This document shows, in pieces, positions 19,101 to 31,100 of a stretch of 64,000 nucleotides of DNA. The notes beneath the pieces were generated by a model, which had not been told where the DNA came from, did no database searches, and worked only from the letters and a program-made list of their open reading frames with translations. The position numbers and the translations under genes are program-made. The stretch's first letter is position 1, and every line of letters starts with the position of its first letter. Source of the DNA: Manis javanica (lineage: Eukaryota > Chordata > Mammalia > Pholidota > Manidae); the NCBI RefSeq assembly GCF_040802235.1, contig NC_133157.1, forward strand, positions 31,947,501 to 32,011,500, written 5' to 3'.

Positions 19101-22100
19101 ACAAATACATCTGTTCAAAAGGATTTGGAAACTGAAAGTTGGCACACCCAAAGGGCTGGGGGCAGTGCTTTGGGCTGGTCAGCCAGAGGAACAAAGCCCT
19201 GGCTCAGGTTCCCCATCTGCAGATTAGGTTTGGGGGCCCCCAAGGGAATAGTGGGGACCCCATAGTTAGGGCCCATGTGGAGAGTCTAAGGAGGCAGGTT
19301 TCAGCTTAATCTAAGGAATGGTTTTCTTTTAACCTCCTTCCCAGTTTTTGAATTTTTATTTTGAATAATTATAGACTCACAGGAAGTTGCAAAGGTACTA
19401 CAGAGAATTTTGGGGATCATTCACCTAGTTTGCCCAAGAGTTACATCTTAACAGAACTACAGTACAATATCAAAACTAGAGGAGCAACAGCATGTATATA
19501 TAGTTCTGTGTCAGTTTATCACACGTGTAGATACAGATAACCAGCACTGCAGTAAAAACAAAGTAACTATTGCATCACCACCAATATCCATCTCATGCTA
19601 CATCTTTATAGTGAACCCAACTATCTGGAGAAGGTGATCTTCTCCACCTAATAATCCCTAACCCCCTGCAATCACTAATTTGTTCTCTGTCTCTCTAATT
19701 ACAGCATTTGAAAATGCCATAAAAATGGAATCATATAGTATGTGATCTGAGATTTTTTTTCACCTCAACATAATGCCCTTGAGATCCATCTAAGTTGTAT
19801 CAATAGTTCTTTCCTTTATATTGCTGAATAATATTCCAGCAATCTAGTAGTGTAGATGTACCAAGTTTGTTTTCAACCTTTCACCTATTTTAGGACATTT
19901 TAGCAGTTTCTTGTTCCGGGCTATTATAAATAAACTGTCTTGAACAATTGTGTACAGGCTCTGTCTGGACCTTAGTTTTCACTTTTCTGGGATAAATGCC
20001 AAGTGCTAGTCCTGGGTCATATGGCACTTACATGTTAAGTTTTTTAAGAAACTGCCAAGCTATTTTCCATTTTCCACCCAGAAGCAATGTCTGAGAGATC
20101 CAGTGTCTCTCCGTCCTTGCCAACATTTCATACTTTCACAAGTTTGTGTTTTAGTCATGCTGATGGGTGTGTAGTGATATCTCATTGTCACCTTCATTTG
20201 TATTTCTCCAGTAGGCTAGTGAGTTGAATATCTTCCCAGGTGCTTATTTGCCATTTGTACATCCTCTTTGGTGAAAGGTCTTCTCCTGTCTTTTACCATT
20301 TCCAGATTGGATTGTTTCTTACTGTTGAGTTTTGAGAGTTGGCTCTATGGAGGGTTTTTTTGGTCAGATCTGTGGTTTGTGAGTATTTTCTCTCAGTCGG
20401 TAGCCTGTCTTTTAATCATGTTAGCAAGGTCTTTTGTAGAGTGCAAGTTTTTAATTGGAAGAAGTCCCATTGATTGATTTTTTTTCTTTCAGGGATTGTG
20501 TTCTTGGTGTCATGTCTAAGGACTCTTTGCCTAACCCTGTGTCCCAAAGATTTCCTTGTTTTTTTTTCCTGTAAGTTTTATAATTTTACACTTTATTTTT
20601 AGGTCCATGATTCATTTTGAGCTAATTTTTTATGTATAAGGTGTGAAGTTTAGCTTGGGTTCTTTTTTGTTTGTTATGGATACCCAACTACTCCAACACC
20701 ATTTCTTGAAAAGACTATGCTTTCTCAATTGAACTGCTTCTGTCACAAATCGGTTGGCCAAATTTGTATGGGGCTATTTCTGTGTTCACTATACTATTTC
20801 CATTGATCTGTGAGGCTATCCCTCTACCAGTATCAAACAGTCTTGATAGTATTGCTGAGAGTAAGTCTTCAAATAACTGATGCCCCCCACTTTATTCTTC
20901 TCTTTCAAGATTATCTTAGTTATTCCAGTTGCTTTGCCTTTCCATTTCTAAATTTTAGAATGATCTCGTCTATATCTATATCTACTTTGTTGGGATTTTG
21001 ATAGAAATTTGTTAAGCCTGTATATCAAATTGGAGAGAATTGACATCTTTATTATGTTATCTTCTAATCCATTAACATGGTATATCCCTTCATTTATTAG
21101 GTCTTTTTCTTTTGTCAGCATTTTATAGTTCTTGGCATATAAATCCTTCAGTGGCCCTCAGAAAATAATGTAAAAAAGTGGAATTAGTGGTCAGCATTGT
21201 AAAGCTAAGAGGTATTTGTATAAAACTTGAGATGAAGAAAAGTAGGAAATGTGGCTTTCCTATGCCTACATTCCCAAATGGGAGCTGTTGGAGTTGAGCC
21301 CTCACACTCCCACAAAGAGGGCACATGCTCCCCAGATCTGTGAGACCCCACCTGTGCATTTTCCTCACCATGTTACCAGCCTGGCTCCTGTGGACATTGA
21401 CATTTCACTTACTGGTCAAGAAACAGATTTTTTAAATTCTGGCCATAACTTTGCCACTTCAGGCCAACCACTCTTCACATTTTGAGATTTTTTTCCAGTA
21501 TATGTATTCATGTAGTTTGAGACATATTCTATATGTATATACGTAATTCTAATATATCCCCACCCTGGAGGTGAGATGTGTGATCGTCATTTGTATCACT
21601 ACCTTGTCTTCAGTAGGTATCCTCCATGGTGTTGCATATGCCCTGGGTTGTGAGAGTGCTCCTTCCGAGCACTGTGGCATGAGCATCTTGCCAGAGCAGC
21701 AGAGTCTTGAGTTTCAGCAATTCCAGACCCATTTTTATATGGATTTTTCAGTTTTGAGGTTCCATGAGCTCCAACTCCAAGCCTTCGACTATAAGCCTGT
21801 TTGGTTTCTTTGGTTTGCCGTGACTGTCCTTTTGCCCATGACCCTGGATGGATGACAAGATTCCTTGCCCCTTCCCCAGGCCAGTGGTTGAGTTTTTCTG
21901 GTGCCTTGCTCATGAATGCAGGAGTTCTCTGTGAATCTGGCTCGATACAGATGGCCCCCTTCCCACTTCCAGCTGGAACGATGCCAGATGTCTGGCATGC
22001 CCTCCTGCATGACCCAGGCCCCAGCGTGGCATGGCTCTCACACACGTCTGCCACCCTCCCAGGGCAGTCAGTTCAGCTCCTGTCCACAGCTCTGATAGTT

Positions 22101-25100
22101 TGGGGCCCCAAGGATTTCCTTGTTTGTTTGATTATGGGTTGGCTTGTTTATTTTGAACTTGGTCATACAGTTTTTATATTTGCTCATTTTATCAGCATTT
22201 CCATGTGTTTAAAGTGCAAAGAAGGATTTTCTATGTCCATTCCTTCTCTGTTATTGACCAAAACTATATGCCATTTTATATATGGGAATTTTGTTGTTGT
22301 TTAAGATTATGACAGTTCCATGTGTCATTAAAAGTTCTTTATCAATGTCAGTATTAGAGTCTGTGTTTTTCATCACATGGATCAGCCAAGACCCATTAAG
22401 ACATTTTCCTTTTTCACTGAGGTAAAATAACACTGCAGTGGACATTTTTGGCACCTTGGTTTATTTCCTTTGGGACACACATCTAGAAGTGACTCAGGAG
22501 GTGCCGACATTTGTAAGGGTTCTGCATCTGCTGAGACGTGGCCGGGTTACTTTGTGGCAGGAAGTCTGGGACAACCATGCTGGTCTGTGCTTACACAAAG
22601 GCGATACTGCGGGAAAGGCCATTTGCCTAAAAATTAATCCATAAAACAGCTTTGTAAACAAATTAAAACCAGTAAAGTTCATACACGGTTCAAAGTCCAC
22701 TGTTCAGAAGCCAATAACCAGGCCCGACCTACCACACCTTTACTGAGAACAATCAAGGACAACTTGCTCTTTAATCCCCAACCAGTACCCATTAAATGAT
22801 TTTCTCTGATATCCTTGTTAATAGTTTATTTGCTTCCCCACATGGCCTTTCAGGGAGCCAATACATGTAGGTACAGGGAAAATTCAACTTTAGCTTGCCA
22901 CTCTTAACCTTTTACTCAAACTGGGCTGAGGTGATAATATAGCGGAGTGGTTAGGTTCTCTCTGAATCTTCTGAATTTTCTGTAGTGAGCTTTTGATACT
23001 TTTATAAGTAAAGAATATTAAGAATATACATATAACTATATTTATGTAAAGGTGTATGTGTGTGTGTATAAATATATATATTTAAGGTTAGTTGCTGACT
23101 ATTGAATCCAGACCTGGGTTGGGATTTAGAATGTGCATAGGCTGTCAGAACTGAAAGGCCCTCGGAGATGGGGGTGCCCTGGAAGAGGAAGTAACTTAAT
23201 ACTGGTCCCATAGGAAGGCAGAGCTGGATCTGGGGCCACAAATGTATCCATCAGAGTCCACCCAGGAAGACAGAAACCACTCTTGAGAGTTTCAGACAGA
23301 GAGGATGAATGCAGGAAATGGTGACACAGCCTAGAGGAGGTGGAGACAGCCAGAGGGTGGCGGGGCAGTTAGCACCAGCAGGAAGTACCTTCACCCCAGG
23401 TTTGCCCGTACAAAGGGAGAAAGTGACATTAGCCGAGAGCAGGGGCCAGGACTCCCTAGGCAGGTGCTGGAACCAGAGCAGACCTGTCCTTTGAGAGCTG
23501 GAGGGTGGAGGGGACTCAGGGATGCAGCCACTCATGGAGAACACTGCCTGGTGGGGAGGGGCTGCTCCTCTTCCCTTTGCCCTCTGACCTCCCTCTAGTT
23601 CCTCCTTCCAGTGTCCAAACCCTGCCTAAAGGAGGACCCTGGAAATTCAGCCTGCAGGAGTCAGTCCCTCTGCCTACAGAGCAGAGCAGGGGAAGAGCAG
23701 GAAATGGGCCTAAGGCATGTAGGCCTGGACTGGCCCCCGGAGGAGTGAACCACATGACCCCATGGGGTCAGGGGACCAGCAACATGACATAAATCAGCCT
23801 TTGCCAGACTGGGAATGGGAAGAGGAGGACTCAGCAGGCTGTGCTGTTAACCTGGACAATGCCACCATCTCTACCACCCGTGCAGCACATGGCCACACCT
23901 CCACCTCCCACAGGCCATGCCATGTAGCAGAGTCATCAGGGCCATAGCCAGCGTGGCCTGGCTGGGGTTGGAGAGCACACCTCCCTGCCTAGGTGGATGC
24001 CCCTCAGAGGCACCCATGGAAGCATTGTCCGAAGCAGGCTGTATGCAAAATCCCTCACTCCCCCATGACCAGGACTTCTTTGCTGCTCAATTTCTGTCTC
24101 TCCCACAGTCCAGAGACCCTTCTCAGTTGGACTTTCAGGGCCTCACCTAGCCCCAGCCCACCCACTCCACCTCAATCTGGGATCCAGTTTCACTTTGAAC
24201 CAATGCAGCACAAACCAGACAGCATACTGCCTTCTTTCATTGCCAGAATTTGCCCTCTCTCGTTTAACCATATTGCATCAGCCTCATCTGCTGACACCTT
24301 GAGTTTTTTTGTGGATCTTGTCAGCCATTCCTGTGCTGAGAGTTATAACAATGTGGAGTGTCATTAAGCTTCTTTTGTATATTCTTGTATACAGAGTGTA
24401 TCTGTAGAAACTGGTTGGAACATAGCTTGATTGGAAGGAGGTATTTGCCTTCTTGGTTTCTATAGAGAGGTTCTCCATTTACATACATTGCCTCAAAAAT
24501 TGTTTATAAACCAAGGGTTTGGAATACATTTTATTTCCTTCATATGGTCATTCAGTAAAATAATATTTGTGGCCAGGTTCACTGACCCATGGAAACCATG
24601 TTGTCAGTGTAGGCTAATTCCCAGGCTAAACCAAAGCCTGTTTAATCTTACGGCGGTGTAAGCTAGCCTTAGAACCTAACCACTGCCGGGAACACTGTAT
24701 GGGAAACAGACACTTCAGGAGCTCATCCCCCAGGTCCTGCCAAACCTTGCACCCCTGCTGTGCGTGGTACCACAGTGGAGCTGCCCACCGCCCTGCTTGC
24801 CTGGGTCCCAGGGGCCATTTGGCCATGTGGGCCACACAGATGTTTGGGCTGAGGAGAGAGGCTGGCCTATGTTTGTATTTTTTTCCAAATGATTTTCTGT
24901 TTTATTTTTTATTTGTACTAGTAATTCATGAACACATGCTCATTTTTGAAAACTTAAACAATAGTGTATCAGAATATATTGCAGTACTACTGTATGGAAA
25001 GTATGGAGTGAGAGCTGTTCACCATTCGCGGAGTCCCGCACCTCTCCCCAAACGTGACCGCAGCCAACGGACATGCTCAGCGCTCTGCAGACACACAGGC

Positions 25101-28100
25101 GCAGCACCCAGGCTTCCTCCACTGTCCTCAAGCACAGCGCTCCTCTGAAACCCTCCATGTGCCGAAATGGGGGAAGTAGAGGGCATCCCCACTTTCTAAG
25201 ATTCATCTTAGGCCACTTGGCTTTTTCGAAAGACCTACCTTAGTACAGAAATAGCTTTTTTTTTGTAAAATCAAAAATCCTTGGACTTCTTTCAGTTAGT
25301 GAAAACAGGCCACTAACGTAGGTCTTTTATAAAAGTGAAGTGGTAGAAAGCGAACTTCCAGAAACTGGAGGATGAGGATGGATTCAAACATAATTTTTGT
25401 TTTGTTGTCTTTTACATAGATGGGATCATCCCTGTATATTCTGCAACTTCCTTTTTTTCACTTGGTGTCTTGGAGAGCTTTCCATTCCAAGACATCTAGA
25501 TCCACTGCATTCTTGAATGTGTACATGTGTGTTAAGATATGCATAACATATAAAAGTTACCATTTTAACCATGTTTAAATGTGCAACTCAGTAGCACAAA
25601 TTATATTCACAATTTTGTGCAACCATTGCCACTATTTCCAAAACCTTTTCATTACCCCAAACACAACCTCTGTAACCATTAAGCAATTACTTCCCCTTTG
25701 CCTTGTGCCAGCCCCTGGTAACCTCTAATCTACTTCCTGTCTCTGTGAATCACCCTGTTTTAGATATTTTATGTAAGTGGAATCATACAGTGTTTGTCCT
25801 TTTGTATCTGGCTTATTTCATTTCATAATGTCTTCAAGGTTCATCCGTGTTGTAACGTGTCAGAACGCTGCATTCTTTTTAGTCACTATATATCGTTTCA
25901 TTGTATGAACACAGCATACACAGTTCCCATATTGAAAATATTTCCCAGCTTTTCTCTATGACCAACAATGCTTTAGTGAGCATATTGGCACACAGATCTT
26001 CACATACATGTGAAAACACTTACCAGCAATTCAAGAATTGCTGCATCAAAGGATATATGCATTTAACATTTTGATATTGTCACATTGCCCTCTAAAAATG
26101 CAGTCTCAGTAGACACACCACCTGCAGTGTTATGTCAGTGCCCATTCTACGCACCCTCACAGACCTTGGTATTATCTGTCAGTTCAAATTCTTCCAATCT
26201 GATGGCCAAAAAATATTTTCAGGTTATATAGCTCATTTTCTTGATTGTTTGGGAGGCTGGACACCTCTTCATACATTTATTGGCACTTGCGTATCTTTGG
26301 GTCATTTTTTAATTGGATGATTTTTTTTTTTTTACTTTATATTATGAGAGTAAACCTGTGTAGTTTGTTACCTGTTGCCGAACCTGCCATGGCTGTCTTA
26401 GCTCTCTGAGTTTTGGGTTCCTCCTATAGAGCCTTCCATTCCCAAATTTTTAAAAATAAAAGTATTTTATATTTCATCCTAATAGATTGATTATTTGGGT
26501 TTTTAAAAATGTATAGTGCTTTATTCTATTTAGAATTTCTTTTTTGTTTGTTTACCTTTCATTGTGGAAAATCTCAAGTATACACACATATTTAGAAGCA
26601 AATCCTAGACATTTCATTTCATTTATAAGTTTCAGCGTATTTTCTCTACAAAGACTCATTTAAAAAAATATATCACCATAGTATCATCATCACACCTATG
26701 AAAATTAACAGTAGCTCCTATATATTAACATATATGTAATCATTTGTCACATCCCCAGTTGTCTTATAAATGTCACATTTTATTTCCTTGCTTGAATTCA
26801 GAGTGAAATAAAGTTTTCAAAATGCAGTTGGTTGATGTATTTCTTAAGTTGATGGTAAATAATTTGTTACTCTGTTTTCTATATGTGCTCTAAATTGGAT
26901 CTTTTATATTTAGAGGCTTGAAGAGATGCATATTTGCATTTTTTGGCAAGATTACTTCATAGGTGGGGTGTTGTCTGAATTTATTTTTATATATGGCATA
27001 AGATAAGAATCTAACTTGAAAATTTTTTTCAAGCACATGTTTAATTGCATGTTGTACCAGTATTACTTATTGAATAGTTCATACTTTCCTCCCAATAATT
27101 TGAAATGCCCCCATTATCATATATATATTTTTTTGGGGGGGGTCATTTCTAAAGAATTTATTTTATGCTCTTGTTTTCCTTTTTGGTTTATGCCTAAGCC
27201 TCACAGTTTTAAATCCTTTGGCTTTACAGTTTGCTTTGGTATTTAATTAAGGCAGCTTGTCCCTCACTGATCTTTTTAAAGCAGTTTTTGGCATTTCTTG
27301 TGTTTATGCTCCCCCATGATAATTATATTTGTTTAATCTCTATATTAAGACTTTAGTATTACATTGAATTTATGACTAATTTGGAAACAAACAGCATCTT
27401 TATAGTAATAAATCTTCCCAGCCAGCAATATGGCTTTTTCTTCCAGAGTTGTTAGGTTTTTTTAAATGTCTATCAGTACAATTTTATACTTTTCTTTATC
27501 TAGGTCTTTACAGTTTTTGCTATGTTTATTCCTAGATATTTTGCAATTTTCTCCTGCCATTTTAAAAAGGATCTTTATTTTTCCTTGCATTTTCCATTTG
27601 GTTATAGCCGGTACTTAGGAAAACTTGAGTGTTTATAAGTTGATCTTGTACCTGCCTCGCCACCTTGCTGAACTCACTTTTTAGAAGCTATAATACTTTT
27701 TTTCATGTTGATTACTCTGGATTTCCTGGTTGGCCATCACATTGTCTGAAACTGGTTTTCCTTTTAGGCTCATGCAGAGGCAAGTAAAACCTGGCTGATG
27801 GGAAAATTCACTGAACTCAGATTACTACTTGATGAAGAGGAAGCAGTGGCCAAGAAATTCATTGATAAAAATGCACAGCTTGCCCTCCAGGTGTACAGGG
27901 AGCAAATGGATTCTTGTGGGGAGCAAATCGACGTCATAAATGATCTCTCCAGCAAGGTCTCAAGTATCAGCCAGGAGTCTGATCCTGTACAGCTGCTGCA
28001 GGTAATGCCGGGTTTCTGTTCTCACCCCGGACAGCTGACATCATCTTGGTTACCGTGGCACTGAACCTGGTATTTACACACTGAGTAAATACACAGAGAA

Positions 28101-31100
28101 TTACCTTGTCAGCATGTAGACTTTCTTACCCTTCACTCTGGAGGTCAGAAAATATACATTAGGAAGATAATATATATCTTGGACTAATTAATAACATTAA
28201 TAGCCACCATTTTTGAGGGCTTCTCTGTTCTAAGCATTTTATATATCTTAGCTCTAATATTTACTAGAACTCTGCAGAGTGGATTTTCTCACCCCATTTT
28301 ATGAATGAGAAATTAAGGCCCAAGAGGTGAAATGACTCATCCAAGGTCACATGGCTGGTAGTTGGCAGAGCTGCAATCAGAACTCTGGTCTGTCTGACTC
28401 TTAAAGTCACATAGTGCCATTGCCCGGCCTTCTGCCTGTACAGTGTTCACGGAGACACTCCTCCTGGAAACAGGTATCTTTTTGCTTACTGAGCAGACTT
28501 TCAGCTAAGAGCTGAGTCACAGCTGCTCAAAAGGGGAAGAAGGATGGTACTCCTCTGCTCCGCTGGAGGCTATTACCGTATACTGAGGGGGAGTCTAAGA
28601 AATAGCCCCTATGCTGTTCATTATGTGAAAGCATGTTGTTGAGTGAGGTGAGTGTTCTGCACCAGGCCCCTGCTTGACTTTAAGAGCTCATGGCAGGGGA
28701 TATATGCTCAGAAATAGTTATTTACAGCACAGCCCAAGCAAACCAGCAAAAAATGTGTCCAAAAAGGGTCCAGCTCTGTATGGGAGATCAGGGGAGACTT
28801 CTAGGAGGAGGTGACAATAGAGCTGGGTGTGGGAGGATGAGGAGGAGTTCATGGGTATATACAGAGGGACAGAGCAGAGAGGACATCCCAGGCAGAAAGG
28901 AACCATGTGCACATGACAGTTTGCCAGGCTAGGGAAGTACCAGGGTTCAGCCTGGCTGGAGGCAGAGCAGGGGTACAAGGGAGGGGGTTGGGGGACATGC
29001 AGCTGGATGGGGGGGCCAGGGTTAGTTGATGAAGGGCCTTATGTACCTGGCCATGAAGTTTAGACTTCATCCTATAAAGAGATGGGAGCCAGGGGAGTGT
29101 TTTGAACCGAGGAACAACATAGTCATTTTAAGGCTTTAGAAAGGTCACTTTGGTGATAGGGTTGAGGAGGGGCTGAGGAGGCCAGGACTAGGCTGGAAGG
29201 GAAGTTGGAAGGAGACCCAGCATCCAGGAGAGAGTGGCCTGGACCAGTGAAGGGGCATGGGGATGGGGAACAGCTGGGAGGTTTGAGAGATGCAACAGGA
29301 TTGCTGTTTGGAAGTAGGAAGAGTCTAAGATGCTCAGTTTCTGGCTTGAAAGATGGGTGGCCAGGGAGCTGTTCTTTGAGTCTGCAAAGGTGAGAAGCAG
29401 GTATGCTTGTTTTTTTTGATTCACGTTTTCCATCGTAAATATTTACCAAGAACCAATTGCGTGTGAGGCTCTATGCTAGGTGCCAGAGTTTGGGATTACC
29501 AGGTGGTGGCATTTGTCCTTCATTCCCCTTCCCAGTCCCACCCCACCTGTTGCCCTCTGGGCCACCCTTCTGACACCCTGAAGCTGCTCCCTGTCCTCCC
29601 TGCTGGTGCTCTGACTTCCTGGCCAGCTCTCCTCCAGCCTCCGGGGGGGGGACATTAGCCCTGGTTACCCACAAATTACCCTCCTTCCCACCAAAAGGAG
29701 GATGGACTCTAGACCCACAGCCCTCGTAGGCTTGGAGACAATCCCACAGCCTCCTCCCGAGGTCCAGGCCTCCTGATAGGCCTGCCTCTGCCTGACAGCT
29801 GAGTGCCAGGCCACCCTCCCCACTGAGGCATCCATCCGCCCACCATGTCCTGGGCAGCACTGCCCACTAGCCAGGGCCTGCTCACTTAAGGAAATCTGCA
29901 ATCTTCTAACTCCTTGCCCAGGACGCCCCTCACAAAGTGCCAGCAGGGTTCTTACTGGCAAACGAGAATCTGCTGTAACTGTTTTAAGCAAGAAGGGAGT
30001 TTATAAAAGAGCACGAGGCAGCTCACCAGATTTCCGGGGGGGCCCGAAAGTCAGGAGAAAGACTGGCAACAGGGGCGTCTGAGCTGCAGCACAGATGTGC
30101 TCCAGTGTAGACCTGACTCCGGCTCCGCTGGGCCAGATGTCACAACTCACACTGCTGACGCAGGGCCCCAGCCCCTGGGGCCCCCAGCAACACTGTCCCC
30201 AGGAGCTCCTTGCTGCCGTCACTACCTCACCCTCACTTCCATATCCCAGTCTTAGATGAGAGGTGCCCTGTCACATGCCGCCACCACACAACAAGGGGGC
30301 TGGGACAGAGTTTTCTAGTTCTCCTTAGCAAAGCCACCAACACAGGAAGGATTTCTAAAGGATGATGTGCAGGGAAAACCAGGATAGGTCCCCGCTGTGG
30401 TGGGGGCACATCTTCTGCCAGGGCACCAGCTCAGCATTCAGGGAATCAGGCTTTCCTCTTGGGACGTGATTCCCTGCTCCGTCCCTTGGACATGCTCAGG
30501 GGATCCTTCCCCAGGAACACTGGCTTCTCCCTCTTGTCGTCCTCCTGTACCTCAGGTAAACCCTTATCACAGTATCTATGAAGCTTCAGGGCCCCTGGCG
30601 AGGTGGTGAGCAACTTAAGAGCCCGGGCAGTCAGCCTTCCTCCCTCTGCGCCTAGTGCCTTGCACGGAGTAGACCCCAGGGAGCGTGGGACGGGGAAGGA
30701 ATAGACTGCGCCAGCACCGAAACGGGACTGCCACGTGTCTTTCCACCCCCGGAGCCTGCTGCCTGGTCTGTCTGGGGCTCGGTCCTGGGGACACAGCTGG
30801 GGCTGGGGGCACGTGCCAGGGCAGCGGGGCTGGGGCTGTTCCTGGGTGTTGCGGTGGAGTGGGGACGTTGCCAGCGGCTGCCGGCGCCCCTGACCCTGCA
30901 TGCCCTTGCAGCAGTACACGGCAGTGAAGCAGGAGATGGAGCGGCAGATGAGCCTGGGGGAGCTCTGCCACCCCGTGGTCCCCTCCTTTGAGCCCGTCAA
31001 GAGCTTCTTTAAGGGATTTGTGGAAGCCATGCAGAGCGTGTTAGAGACACCACTGGACGTTCACCTGAAGGAAAGTAAGTCATTGTGTGACCAACCTGGT

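Larger units (their letters stand above)
18121..27767 (+). other. TRIM14 intron 2 (GC-AG), L1-rich
   Basis: 9.6 kb. Antisense old L1 occupies about 19345-21150 and, in pieces, 24880-27750. Between them, about 21160-24870, I see no clear element apart from a short TG/TA tract (23045-23085) and some unclassified old-repeat-like text near 23230-23330. No exon or RNA gene is recognised. Confidence 0.6.
28002..30911 (+). other. TRIM14 intron 3: MIR, antisense L2
   Basis: MIR at about 28190-28400. Antisense L2 at about 28770-29340. A short MIR-like end at about 29430-29510 (ggctctatgctaggtgccag). About 29990-30230 has unclassified old-repeat-like text. The last 300 bp are GC-rich. Confidence 0.6.

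Noticed and set aside
23040-23090. Tandem array or CRISPR-like repeats
   Set aside because: Only a short TG/TA microsatellite; no spaced repeats anywhere in the window.
30446-31030. 194-codon minus-strand frame over TRIM14 exon 4
   Set aside because: Antisense shadow of a GC-rich exon and flank; no homology recognised.
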